Source of the DNA: Natronosalvus caseinilyticus
GTDB taxonomy: Archaea > Halobacteriota > Halobacteria > Halobacteriales > Natrialbaceae
DNA length: 64,000 nucleotides
Direction of reading: 5' to 3'
NCBI RefSeq assembly: GCF_017357105.1
Contig: NZ_CP071596.1
Span: forward strand, 186,001 to 250,000
Part shown: positions 53,094-61,849 of the stretch, piece by piece
How positions within the stretch are numbered: position 1 is the first letter of the stretch
Layout: each line of letters begins with the position of its first letter
Notes under the pieces: generated by a model
The model's database searches: none
What the model was told of the DNA's origin: nothing
What the model saw: only the letters and a program-made list of their open reading frames with translations
Position numbers and translations under genes: made by a program

Positions 53094-53400
53094 TCGGTCG
53101 AGCGTTCCAGCGTTCCAGCGTTCGAAGAGTCGAGCGAGTCGCGGGTAGCGGGTAGCGAGCGGGCACAATCGTTCGAATCGTAACCGGCGTATACAGCGCG
53201 ACCAGTCGTCCACGAACAGCCGTCGATTGCTGACCGACGAATCCGAGAACCACCGATTTTTAGCCGACGGGTCCGGGAGCCGTCGGTCGTCGGCTCCCCG
53301 AGAAACGTTCACGTGGTCCGAACGGTACGGATAATCCGGTCAAAACACGTAGGAACCGAGATTATTCCCGTCACCACCCAACCCAGGGTACGATCAGTAC
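53094..53400. other. 305-bp gap with short repeats
   Basis: No gene seen. GCGTTCCA occurs in tandem near 53101-53120 and GCCGACGG/CCGTCGGT-type inverted pairs near 53264-53290. Confidence 0.4.
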
Positions 53401-53802
53401 ATGACGACGAACATCCCATCACCAGCGCTGTTCGAGCAGGCCGGCGAAGTGACCTCGACGTTCGACCTTCTGGCCGACCAGCGGCGCCGCGTGGTGGTAC
53501 GATACCTCGAGGAAACGACCGGCCCGGCGACCCTCGAGGAACTGGCCGAAGAAATTTCGTCTCGCGAATCGAGCGATCGGTTGCACTCGATCTCCGACCA
53601 CGCGGACGCCCAGCACGACCACCTCCGGTCGATCACGATCTCGCTCCACCACGTACACGTTCCCAAACTCGCCGACGAGGGCGCGATCGACTACGATCCG
53701 GAGACGAAGACGGCCCTCCTCACCGAATCCGGGGAACGCCTCGCCGACCGGATGGACGCGATCTGTGGCGAGCCACGAGACACCTACGACCGCTCGTCGT
53801 AG
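53401..53802 (+). CDS. DUF7344-type winged-helix protein
   Basis: 133 residues. FDLLADQRRRVVVRYLEETT, ATLEELAEEISSRESSD, ITISLHHVHVPKLADEGAID, YDPETKTALLTESGERLAD: the haloarchaeal DUF7344 wHTH. Probable transcription regulator of unknown target. Confidence 0.85.
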   Translation: MTTNIPSPALFEQAGEVTSTFDLLADQRRRVVVRYLEETTGPATLEELAEEISSRESSDRLHSISDHADAQHDHLRSITISLHHVHVPKLADEGAIDYDPETKTALLTESGERLADRMDAICGEPRDTYDRSS

Positions 53803-53834
53803 CCGCCGCGAATCGAATGACCGCTCGTCGTAGC
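53788..53834 (+). repeat. 15-bp direct repeat at the end of the DUF7344 gene
   Basis: GACCGCTCGTCGTAG occurs at 53788-53802, covering the stop codon, and again about 17 bp later. Confidence 0.7.
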
Positions 53835-53894
53835 TTCCCCAACTCGAGCGCGATAACCGGTACCGTTTTGCACGACCGCGTGACACTGTGAGGT

Positions 53895-55580
53895 ATGAAC
53901 CACGCCAGGGGACCGCTGCTCACGATCGACCTCGAGAACCGCTCGTGGGAAACCGAATCGATCGACGACGTGCTCGAGCGCTACGTCGGCGGCCGCGCGG
54001 TCGGAACGAAACTCGCTCACGACCGGATTCCGTTCGACGCGGACCCGTTCGGGCCCGAGAACCGCCTCTTCTTCGCGACGGGACCGCTCCAGCACTCGAC
54101 GATGAGCTTCACCGGACGGATGTCGGCGACCGGGCTCTCGCCGCTGACCGATGGCCTGCTCTCCTCGAACGCCGGAGGCTTCCTCTCCCGAAACTTCACG
54201 GCGACGGGCTACGGCGCCGTCGAGATCGCAGGCGAGAGCGACGACCTCGTGATCGTGCACGTCACCGACGACGGGGTCGAGTTCGAGGACGCGTCGGCAC
54301 TCGAGGGGGCCGAGACGAGCGAGATTTGTGACTACATCGAGGACGAACACGGCCTCGAGGCCGAGCACACCGTCACCATCGGCCCCGCGGGCGAGAACCG
54401 GGTTCGCTTCGCCTCGATCATGACCTCGCGCGAGCGCGCGTTCGGCCGCGGCGGCCTTGGCGCCGTGCTTGGATCGAAGAACGTCAAGGCGATCACCTTC
54501 GACGGGGATTCGACGCACGACGTCGAGATTCCGCCCCTCCAGATGGACGTCCACCGGGAGGCCGCCCAGTCCGACCACATCATGAAACGACAGGGCACCT
54601 CCTCGATGACCGAATTCGCCAACACGGTCGAGGCCCTGCCGACGCGGTACTTCTCGGAACTGGGCTTCGAGGGCGCCGAGGGCATCAGCGGCGACCGCGT
54701 CGAGGAGAAGAAGTACAAGAAGGGGACCTGCTCGGCGTGTGCGTTCGCCTGCAAACTCCCGACCCGAGACGAGGAGTCCGGTCTCGAGACCGAGGGCCCC
54801 GAGTACGAGACGGTGATGGCGTTCGGGTCGAACGCCGGCGTGGACGACATCGTCGACGTGATGCAGTCGAACAAACTGTGCGACGAACTCGGGATGGACA
54901 CCATCTCCGCGGGCGACGTCGTCTCGGCGTACCTCGCGAGCGAGGACGCCTTCGGCGACGCCGAGTTGATCCACGAGACCGTCGAGAAAATCGCCCACCG
55001 GGAGGGAATCGGCGACACGCTCGCCGAGGGCGTCGACCGCATCCACGACGAACTGGGCGTCGACAACTGGTCGGTCAAGGGCCTCGAGTTCCCCGCCCAC
55101 GACGGCCGCACGCTCAACGGCCAGGGGCTGTCCTTCGCCACCTCCAACCGCGGCGCCGACCACATGTACGCCGAGTTCTACTCGCTCGAGTACCCGCTGG
55201 TCGATCAGGACCAGGCGATCGACAAGGAGGGCCTCGAGGGGAAACCCCCGAAGGTCGTCGAGAAGGAGAACCTGAACGTGATCAAGGACAGCGCGGTGCT
55301 GTGTAAGTTCTCCCGGGACTTCGTCGACGCCGACCGCCTCGAGACGCTGCTCGACGCGGACTACGACGACCTGCTGGCCGTCGGCGGCGAGGTCGTTGCG
55401 ATGGAGCGCCACTTCAACAACCGGCGCGGGATGGACCGGGCTGACGACCGACTGCCCTACGAACTTCCGGGATTCGATGACGCCCTCTCGGCGTACTACG
55501 CCGAGCGCGGCTGGAACGACGACGGCACTGTTCCGGCAGACGCCGTCGGCGCGGGCGAGGCGGTCTCGAGCGACGACTGA
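53895..55580 (+). CDS. Aldehyde:ferredoxin oxidoreductase family protein
   Basis: 561 residues. N-terminal beta-sandwich (GPLLTIDLENRSWETESIDD, RYVGGRAVGTKLAHDRIPFD), TMSFTGRMSATGLSPLTDGL with the pterin-binding region, CSACAFACKLPTRD supplying three cluster ligands near residue 280 and a later Cys in KDSAVLCKFSRDF. It is a tungsten/molybdenum-pterin enzyme using ferredoxin, oxidising aldehydes or a related substrate; no separate maturation genes are in the window. Confidence 0.92.
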   Translation: MNHARGPLLTIDLENRSWETESIDDVLERYVGGRAVGTKLAHDRIPFDADPFGPENRLFFATGPLQHSTMSFTGRMSATGLSPLTDGLLSSNAGGFLSRNFTATGYGAVEIAGESDDLVIVHVTDDGVEFEDASALEGAETSEICDYIEDEHGLEAEHTVTIGPAGENRVRFASIMTSRERAFGRGGLGAVLGSKNVKAITFDGDSTHDVEIPPLQMDVHREAAQSDHIMKRQGTSSMTEFANTVEALPTRYFSELGFEGAEGISGDRVEEKKYKKGTCSACAFACKLPTRDEESGLETEGPEYETVMAFGSNAGVDDIVDVMQSNKLCDELGMDTISAGDVVSAYLASEDAFGDAELIHETVEKIAHREGIGDTLAEGVDRIHDELGVDNWSVKGLEFPAHDGRTLNGQGLSFATSNRGADHMYAEFYSLEYPLVDQDQAIDKEGLEGKPPKVVEKENLNVIKDSAVLCKFSRDFVDADRLETLLDADYDDLLAVGGEVVAMERHFNNRRGMDRADDRLPYELPGFDDALSAYYAERGWNDDGTVPADAVGAGEAVSSDD

Positions 55581-55588
55581 CGGGTTCG

Positions 55589-55660
55589 GCTGTTTCTGCC
55601 GTTTCCGCCGTTTCCGCCGTTTTCGCCGTTCCCGCTGTTCTCGCCGTTTTCGCCGTTTCA
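55589..55660 (+). repeat. 9-bp tandem repeat, eight units
   Basis: Units of the form GCYGTTYYC in a row directly after the oxidoreductase stop and touching the end of the convergent membrane gene. Probably slippage-prone spacer DNA. Confidence 0.85.
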
Positions 55661-57286
55661 CTGGTCGACACCGGGTTCGAACGCCTCGAGCCGCCGTCTC
55701 GCGTATCGATAGCCGCCCAGCCCCGCAACCCCGCCGAAGACGGCACAGAGGCCCACCGTCGCCGCGATTCCCGCAAGCGAGTCGGCGACCCCCGTCCCGA
55801 ACCCGACGAAGAGCGGGCTCGCGACGACGACCATCGCGGCGAGATAGGCGAGCATGGCGTACAGTTCCGGCGGCGACAGGGAGGCGGGCGTCGGCCCCTC
55901 GAGGTTCGGGAGGAAGGCGCCGACGGCGAGCGAGAGGCCCGTCCCGCCGATCGTCACCAGCGTCGCGGCGGCCGCGAACCCGGCGACGGTCAGAGGCGGA
56001 TAGCCTGCGGCAACGCCGACGAGGAGTGCAGCGGTGGCGACGACTGGCACGCCCGGAACGAGCGCGGCGAGGGCGTGCCCGCGGAGGATGGCGCCCGGTC
56101 CGCCCGGCGTGGTCCGCACGAGCGCCAGGGCGACGCGTTCGTTCCCGAGGGGGTTGAGCGTCGTCCCGAGGCCGACGGCCGAGGCGGCGTACAGGACGAC
56201 GAGCGGCGCGAGCAGGGCGGGCGCCGTCGACGACACGTCGGCGGTCACCGGCCCAACGAACGCCAGCGGCAGGACGACGTAGAGCATCGCCCGCGGCGAT
56301 CGGCGCATCCGACGCCACACCGTGGCGGTCGCTCCCGCCGTGGCCCGGCCGAACCGCGCCTCGAGCGCCCGGCCCACGACGCGCGTCCGCCGGTCGGAGC
56401 GTGAGTCGGAGACGGTGCCATCGTCGAGGACGGTCTCGGCGAACCACAGCGAGCGGCCGGACACGAGGGTCGTTCCCAGGGCGAGCGGGATCACGCCGGC
56501 GGCGACGAGCAGTGCAGCCCCGGCCTGGACGGGCACCGCCTCGAGGCCGGGCGTGGTCGCGAGCGCGAGGTCGCCGTACCACCCCAGCGGCGTCGAGCCG
56601 AGCAGGCCAGCGGCCCGACGGCTGGCGGCAAGTCCGACGAACGTGACGAACAGGAGGAGGACGCTCACGGCGTACCGGGCGCTGTACAGCCGCGGGGAGC
56701 GTCGGATGGCGGCCCGGATGGCGACGCCGACGGCGGTTCCGGCGAGCAGACCGGTCAAGAGGATGGCGCCGCTGCCGATGGCTGCGCCGACGAGCGTCGC
56801 GGGCGACCCCGTCCCAGCCGTGAACGCCAGCGCGGCCCCGAACGTGGCCGGCGCGACGAACCAGCCGTGCTCGAGCAGGGCTGCCCCCAGGACGCCGGTG
56901 ATCGCCGACGAGAGCGGGACCGCGGTGACGGCCTCGGTCGGCGGGGTCTCCCAGCCGTCGCTCGTCGTCGCCCCCAGCGCGCCGAGACCCGCCGTCAGAA
57001 CGAGCCCCGTGGCCGCGAGTTCGCGCGTGCGCTCGAGGACGCGGTCGCTCTCGGTGCCGACGAGGGTGCCGTAGTGGTAGGCGCCGGGTTCGGGCCAGAC
57101 GGACTCGTAGACGGGGACCGGAACGGTGCCGACGAGCAACAGTGTGGCGAACGTCGCGCCCAGGACGACCGCGGCCGCCAGTTGCGGGTGGCGGCGGCGA
57201 CGCCGGAGTTCGACGCGGTGGCGAACCGTTGCAATCCGCCCTGCGGCGCGGGCGGCGGCGAGGATGCGCTGACTCGAGGAGGTCAC
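55658..57286 (-). CDS. Polytopic membrane protein
   Basis: 542 residues with roughly twelve membrane segments (LAAAVVLGATFATLLLVGTV, SGAILLTGLLAGTAVGVAIR, AALVPGVPVVATAALLVGVA among them). The layout and the soluble loop ALEARFGRATAGATATVWRR resemble ABC-2-type permeases of haloarchaea, but no ATPase gene is adjacent. Function unknown. Confidence 0.75.
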   Translation of the reverse strand: MTSSSQRILAAARAAGRIATVRHRVELRRRRRHPQLAAAVVLGATFATLLLVGTVPVPVYESVWPEPGAYHYGTLVGTESDRVLERTRELAATGLVLTAGLGALGATTSDGWETPPTEAVTAVPLSSAITGVLGAALLEHGWFVAPATFGAALAFTAGTGSPATLVGAAIGSGAILLTGLLAGTAVGVAIRAAIRRSPRLYSARYAVSVLLLFVTFVGLAASRRAAGLLGSTPLGWYGDLALATTPGLEAVPVQAGAALLVAAGVIPLALGTTLVSGRSLWFAETVLDDGTVSDSRSDRRTRVVGRALEARFGRATAGATATVWRRMRRSPRAMLYVVLPLAFVGPVTADVSSTAPALLAPLVVLYAASAVGLGTTLNPLGNERVALALVRTTPGGPGAILRGHALAALVPGVPVVATAALLVGVAAGYPPLTVAGFAAAATLVTIGGTGLSLAVGAFLPNLEGPTPASLSPPELYAMLAYLAAMVVVASPLFVGFGTGVADSLAGIAATVGLCAVFGGVAGLGGYRYARRRLEAFEPGVDQ

Positions 57287-57507
57287 TGCTCGAGGTTACA
57301 CCGGAGGGTGGTTCACTCTCACGGTTTCTCGTTCGTACCGGACGAGATACGCGACAATAATATAGAAATGATAGTAATTCACCATGCCGGAGTGGTGGGG
57401 ATTTGAACGACTCTCGAGTCGCGGGAGACGCCGTACTCGACCTCGACGCGACGTCGATGGCCGGCCATCGGCCCGTCTCGGTCGGGTGTCGCGGCGAGTT
57501 TCGGCGC

Positions 57508-57906
57508 TCACTCGCGATTTCGTTCGTCGTCGATGCCGATGTCCTCGAGGTTCTCGAGCGAGACGGGATCGTTCCACTCGTCTTCGGCATCAGCGTCTCC
57601 GCTTCCACCCTCACCCACGCCCTCGTCGGTCCCCGACCGAACCGTCCAGGGCACTTCGTCGGCCCGCGAGGGGTGGACGTTGACGGCGCCGCCTCGGTAG
57701 GGATCCGTCTCGGGGTCGTAGTCCAGTTCGCTACGAGCGAGCAGGTAGACGATCGCGCCGTAGACCGGCACCGCGAACACGATCACGGCCCACTTCCGCG
57801 GGTTGGACATCCCGACGTCGCGGGCGTCGCGGTAGACGTACGCGGCGAGGCCGGCGAAGAACGCGAGCGAGGCGAGAACGAGCGCGGCGAGCGCCAGCAG
57901 ATCCAT
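57508..57906 (-). CDS. Membrane protein with acidic tail
   Basis: 132 residues. Two membrane helices (LLALAALVLASLAFFAGLAA, WAVIVFAVPVYGAIVYLLAR), the second like phospholipase-D nuclease N-terminal anchors, then a long acidic cytoplasmic tail. Role unknown. Confidence 0.7.
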   Translation of the reverse strand: MDLLALAALVLASLAFFAGLAAYVYRDARDVGMSNPRKWAVIVFAVPVYGAIVYLLARSELDYDPETDPYRGGAVNVHPSRADEVPWTVRSGTDEGVGEGGSGDADAEDEWNDPVSLENLEDIGIDDERNRE

Positions 57907-57959
57907 GTCGGTCGTTGGCGCTCGAGGCTCCTAAACTGATTGCCGCCGAGTACGGGTCC

Positions 57960-59198
57960 CTAGTTGTACCAGTCCCGCCGCGCCCGAAGCACGCGGGCGA
58001 TCAGCGGCAGATCCCGAACGCTGAGGAGTCTCGCGAGCGCGAGCCGACTCCCCTTGTTGGCCTGGGCCAGCGTATCGGTGTCGAGGCGGTTCAGGTCCGC
58101 CATAAGGTCGTCGTATCGGTCGTTCGAGGCGAGGTAGAGCAGGTGGGTCATCAGGAGGCGCGTGTCCACGTTCGGGGCGACGTCGCGGTGCCAGAGCGTG
58201 TCGTAGACCTCGAGGTTGTCGGCGGTGGGCTCGATCTGGCCGTGTTTGAGACAGCTGTCGGCGGCGACGGCGGCCGCCCGCCCGGACTTCATGCAGGTGT
58301 GAATCCCCTCGCCCCAGAGCGGGTCGACGGTCGGGACGGTGTCGCCGATCGCCATGAACCGATCCGTGTGGATCTGACCCGGCGGCTGGATGTGCGCCGA
58401 CCCGCGATGCTGGCGGCCCTCGATTCGCTCGGCCGCTGCGAATCGGGGGTCGGTGTCGATCCAGTGCTGGAGGTAGTCGTCGATGTTGAAGTTGTCGCGG
58501 CCGTGCTGGTTGTGACTCTCGTTCTGGATGTAACAGACCCCCACCTTCGCGGTGTCTTCGCCGGTGTGAAAGATCCACGAGTAGCCCCCCGGCGCGATGT
58601 CGTGGTCGAGGCGCAACATCATGGCGTCGGTGAGGTCGGCGTAGTCGGGGTGGTCGACCTCGATCCCCTCGAGTTCGTACTCGATCCCGATGGCGTGGTT
58701 CTCCCGCTTGAGGTCGCTCACGCCGAGTTTCTTCGCCAGCGGCGCCGCGGGACCCGTCGCGTCGATGACGATGTCGGCGTAGAGTTCCTCGGACCCGCTG
58801 TAGGTGACGCCGACGGGCTCGCCGCCCTCCGTGATCGGTGCCGTCGCTCTCGAGCCGAAGCGGTACTCCGCACCCTTCTCGCGGCCGTCCTCGACCAGGT
58901 ACCGCTTGAACTTCCCGAAGTCCAGCACCGCGCCCGGTTGGTCCTGTACGTAGTAGTCGTTCGGCGACTCGAGCACTACGGATTCGGTGAACTGCTGGAC
59001 GACGTCGTCGGGGATCCCGAACGAGGCCATCATCGACGGGAACGTGCCGGCCGTCGACTTGTTGCTCTGTTTCGGGAACTCGTCTTCCGCCTCCGTCTCG
59101 AGGACGACGACGTGGTACCCGCGGGCGGCCAGGTCCCGCGCACACTGCGCACCAGCGGGCCCAGCCCCGGCGATCACTACGTCGCAATCTCCGTTCAT
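57960..59198 (-). CDS. Geranylgeranyl reductase family flavoprotein
   Basis: 412 residues from ATG at 59198. FAD site DVVIAGAGPAGAQCARDLAA and VVVLETEAEDEFP; middle IVIDATGPAAPLAKKLGV; GDTVPTVDPLWGEGIHTCMK near residue 295 is the second FAD contact. Members of this family saturate the isoprenoid chains of archaeal lipids or reduce other prenyl chains. Cytoplasmic face of the membrane. This copy may be one of several in the genome. Confidence 0.88.
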   Translation of the reverse strand: MNGDCDVVIAGAGPAGAQCARDLAARGYHVVVLETEAEDEFPKQSNKSTAGTFPSMMASFGIPDDVVQQFTESVVLESPNDYYVQDQPGAVLDFGKFKRYLVEDGREKGAEYRFGSRATAPITEGGEPVGVTYSGSEELYADIVIDATGPAAPLAKKLGVSDLKRENHAIGIEYELEGIEVDHPDYADLTDAMMLRLDHDIAPGGYSWIFHTGEDTAKVGVCYIQNESHNQHGRDNFNIDDYLQHWIDTDPRFAAAERIEGRQHRGSAHIQPPGQIHTDRFMAIGDTVPTVDPLWGEGIHTCMKSGRAAAVAADSCLKHGQIEPTADNLEVYDTLWHRDVAPNVDTRLLMTHLLYLASNDRYDDLMADLNRLDTDTLAQANKGSRLALARLLSVRDLPLIARVLRARRDWYN

Positions 59199-59370
59199 AA
59201 CCCACAGAGTGTGCTGGAGCATTATGAGTATACCCAGTTATGTTCGCGAACAGAACGTCACCGTCGCGTGTAAATATGGACTCGCTGGCACCCGTCGGTC
59301 GGACAAATCGGCTGCCACGCCTGCACTCACCGGTGGCGGTACTACGTATCTCGACCCCGTAGTACGACAC

Positions 59371-59793
59371 ATGTCACTCGAGACGCTCGCCCGGAGCGAC
59401 GTCGTCACCGCGTCGCCGGACAGTTCCATTCGAGACGTTGCGTCCATGATGGACGAGGAGATGGTCGGCAGCGTGGTCGTCACCGAGGGGGACGAACCGG
59501 TCGGCATCGTGACCGACCGCGACCTCGCGCTCGCGGTCCTGGTCGACGGCGACGACCCCGAATCGACGACCGCCGAGGACGTCATGTCCGGAACCCTCCA
59601 CACGATCGGCGTCGACGCGGGCTTCTACGACGCGACCGAACGAATGAACGAACACAACGTCCGGCGGTTGCCGGTCGTCGACGACGACGGCTCCCTCGTG
59701 GGGATCATCACGCTCGACGACCTGAGTGAACTGCTGGCGGACGAACAGAGCGAACTCGTCGGCGTGATTCGGGAGCAGCGCGCGCCGTACTGA
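59371..59793 (+). CDS. Two-CBS-domain protein
   Basis: 140 residues. VVTASPDSSIRDVASMMDEE, VVVTEGDEPVGIVTDRDLAL and HTIGVDAGFYDATERMNEHN, RRLPVVDDDGSLVGIITLDD: a Bateman pair. Nucleotide-sensing regulator; partner unknown. Divergent from the reductase gene. Confidence 0.9.
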   Translation: MSLETLARSDVVTASPDSSIRDVASMMDEEMVGSVVVTEGDEPVGIVTDRDLALAVLVDGDDPESTTAEDVMSGTLHTIGVDAGFYDATERMNEHNVRRLPVVDDDGSLVGIITLDDLSELLADEQSELVGVIREQRAPY

Positions 59794-59805
59794 TAGCGCT
59801 CGCGT

Positions 59806-60756
59806 TCACGTTTCGAAGAGGCACTCGGCGACGACCTGCGTCCGCGCCGTGAGCGCCGTCGTCGTCTTCGAACTCGCCTGGAGCGAGTCGTTGATCGCCC
59901 CGTAGAGCGCGTCGAACGCGAGGTCGCCGTCCGCATCGCGCCAGTCCTCGAGCGCGGGCGACTCGAGGCCGCAGGTAGGACACTGGCGGGACGAATCGGG
60001 GTCGAGAACGGCGGGATCGTCCGCACCCTCGAGTCCCGTGAAACAGCCGTAACAGCACCCGAGTCCGACCGCGATGCCGTCAGAGCATTCGAGTACCTCG
60101 CGGAGGTTACGCTGGAGACTCCGCGCCGCGGTGCAGAACGCCTCGAGCGCCGCCGAGAGCGTGTCGGCTGGCGGGTTGTCGCTCGCCTCGATGCCGTCGT
60201 TCGTCACTGCGTCACTCGTTCCGACACCCGTCCCCTCGGCCGTCCCCGCCGCGAGCGCCTCGAGGTCGGACTCGGCCGGCGCTCGCTCGAGCGGGTCGAG
60301 GGTCGCGTCGACCATCGCGAGCGCGAGGCAGGCGTCCTGGCGAGCGGTGACGTAGGTTTCGCGGTCGTTCTCGCCGTCTTCGCTGCCCGCTTCGTCCGCT
60401 TCGTCCTCGCCGTCTTCGATCGTCGCCGGCAACTGCGTCGCGAGTGAGGCGAACGAGGCGATGGTCGAGATGGCGTCGCTCTGTCGTCTCGTCACGTCGC
60501 GAATCGTCTCGAAGAGGCGCGTTCGATCGTCGAAGACGGCGTCCTGAGAGCGGTGCAGCGTCCGAAAGCAGTCGTCACAGACGGTCACGAGCGCGCTCTC
60601 GTGAACCGTACCCTCGAGCGCGACGTCGCCGACCGCCGCGACGCGCGTCCCGGAGGAATCGCTGTCGGGCTCGGTATCGCAGTACCGGCACGTGTGATCG
60701 TCGCGTTCGAAGATCGCCTCACGATCCGCCTGCCAGGGTCGAGCGTCGGGTTCCAC
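59806..60756 (-). CDS. HNH-like, Cys-rich haloarchaeal protein
   Basis: 316 residues. WQADREAIFERDDHTCRYCD, TVCDDCFRTLHRSQDAVFDD look like an HNH zinc-nuclease start; the end has CCYGCFTGLEG and CPTCGLESP. The middle is acidic and helical. HNH likeness suggests a nuclease, but the catalytic His/Asn are not certain. Confidence 0.65.
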   Translation of the reverse strand: MEPDARPWQADREAIFERDDHTCRYCDTEPDSDSSGTRVAAVGDVALEGTVHESALVTVCDDCFRTLHRSQDAVFDDRTRLFETIRDVTRRQSDAISTIASFASLATQLPATIEDGEDEADEAGSEDGENDRETYVTARQDACLALAMVDATLDPLERAPAESDLEALAAGTAEGTGVGTSDAVTNDGIEASDNPPADTLSAALEAFCTAARSLQRNLREVLECSDGIAVGLGCCYGCFTGLEGADDPAVLDPDSSRQCPTCGLESPALEDWRDADGDLAFDALYGAINDSLQASSKTTTALTARTQVVAECLFET

Positions 60757-60819
60757 GACTGGTGGTCACGCCGGCGGCGCAAAAACGCTCCGGCTGTGGA
60801 CCTCGCGCTCGACTGACGA

Positions 60820-61707
60820 TCAGGCCGTCGCCGTCGCCGACACTTCCGCGAGGAACGACTCGAGCACGTCGTTCACCCGCTCGGCCTGCTCGAGGAAACA
60901 GCCATGGGAGCCACCGTCGATCTCGAGGTACTGGACGTTCGAGAGTTTCGCCTCGAACAGACGACCGTTCTCGACCGGGACGATCCGATCCTCGCTCCCG
61001 TGGATCACGAGCGTCGGCAGGCGAATCCCCTCGAGGCGGTCGCCCACGTCGAATCCGGTCATCGCTCCCAGCTGGGACTCGAGCGCCGGATTCGACGGCG
61101 CCTGGGCGAGTTGCCACTCGACCAGTCGATCCAGCAGGTGGGGGTTGCGGTTGGTGAATCGCTCGCTGAATAGTGTTCGGAGGCGCTCGCGAGCGGTTTC
61201 GCGGGGCGAATCCGCGCTCGCGAGGAGTTCCGACAGGACGTCCTCGTCCATCGCCATCGCGTCGACCCCGCCATGGCTCGTCCCGATCAGGGTGAGCGAG
61301 GCCGCACGCGAGTACTCGAGCGCGTAGCGCTGGGTGACCATCCCGCCCAGATCGAGGCCGACGAGGTGAGCGTCTCGAACCCCGGCGTCCTCGAGTACCG
61401 CCTCGAGGTCGGTGGCGAGTCCGCCCACAGAGTAGCTCAGGCGCGACCGCAGGAGCGGCGACCGGAGGCGTCGCGGGAGTCGACCGACGAGCGGGGGAAG
61501 TCCGGCATCGGAGCGGTCCGTGCCCCGCGTGTCGGGGGCGATCAGGTCGTACTCGCCGGCACCGGCGAGCGCCTCGCGCTGCCAGCGCCACTGCCAGCGC
61601 CCGAGGCCCAGTCCCTGCAGGAAGACGACGGGCGCCCCCTCGCCTCGTCCGTCTCCTCGCTCGCGCTCGTAGTGAATCGACACGCCGTCTCGCGTGACCC
61701 GTGGCAT
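60820..61707 (-). CDS. Alpha/beta hydrolase with Asp nucleophile
   Basis: 295 residues from ATG at 61707 (MPRVTRDGVSIHYERERGDG). VVFLQGLGLGRWQW (oxyanion), nucleophile elbow VGLDLGGMVTQRYALE with Asp in place of Ser, acid in VIHGSEDRIVPVENG, and His in GGSHGCFLEQAERV. The Asp-Asp-His triad is that of haloalkane dehalogenases, epoxide hydrolases and relatives. Substrate unknown. Confidence 0.85.
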   Translation of the reverse strand: MPRVTRDGVSIHYERERGDGRGEGAPVVFLQGLGLGRWQWRWQREALAGAGEYDLIAPDTRGTDRSDAGLPPLVGRLPRRLRSPLLRSRLSYSVGGLATDLEAVLEDAGVRDAHLVGLDLGGMVTQRYALEYSRAASLTLIGTSHGGVDAMAMDEDVLSELLASADSPRETARERLRTLFSERFTNRNPHLLDRLVEWQLAQAPSNPALESQLGAMTGFDVGDRLEGIRLPTLVIHGSEDRIVPVENGRLFEAKLSNVQYLEIDGGSHGCFLEQAERVNDVLESFLAEVSATATA

Positions 61708-61849
61708 GCCTCGAGGTACGAGGTCTGGCCTCTTGAACGGGCACCACTGCCGACTGCCGACTCGAGCCCAGGTCGAGCACGTTCTGGCACCTGCCCGGCA
61801 AAATAATTGCCCGAACTGGTAAACCGTGTGTTTAACCACCCCCGGCGGA

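Noticed and set aside
53784-57614. Very long minus-strand open frame (over 1,200 codons)
   Set aside because: Covers the oxidoreductase antisense and the membrane gene out of frame; composition is Arg/Pro-rich noise.
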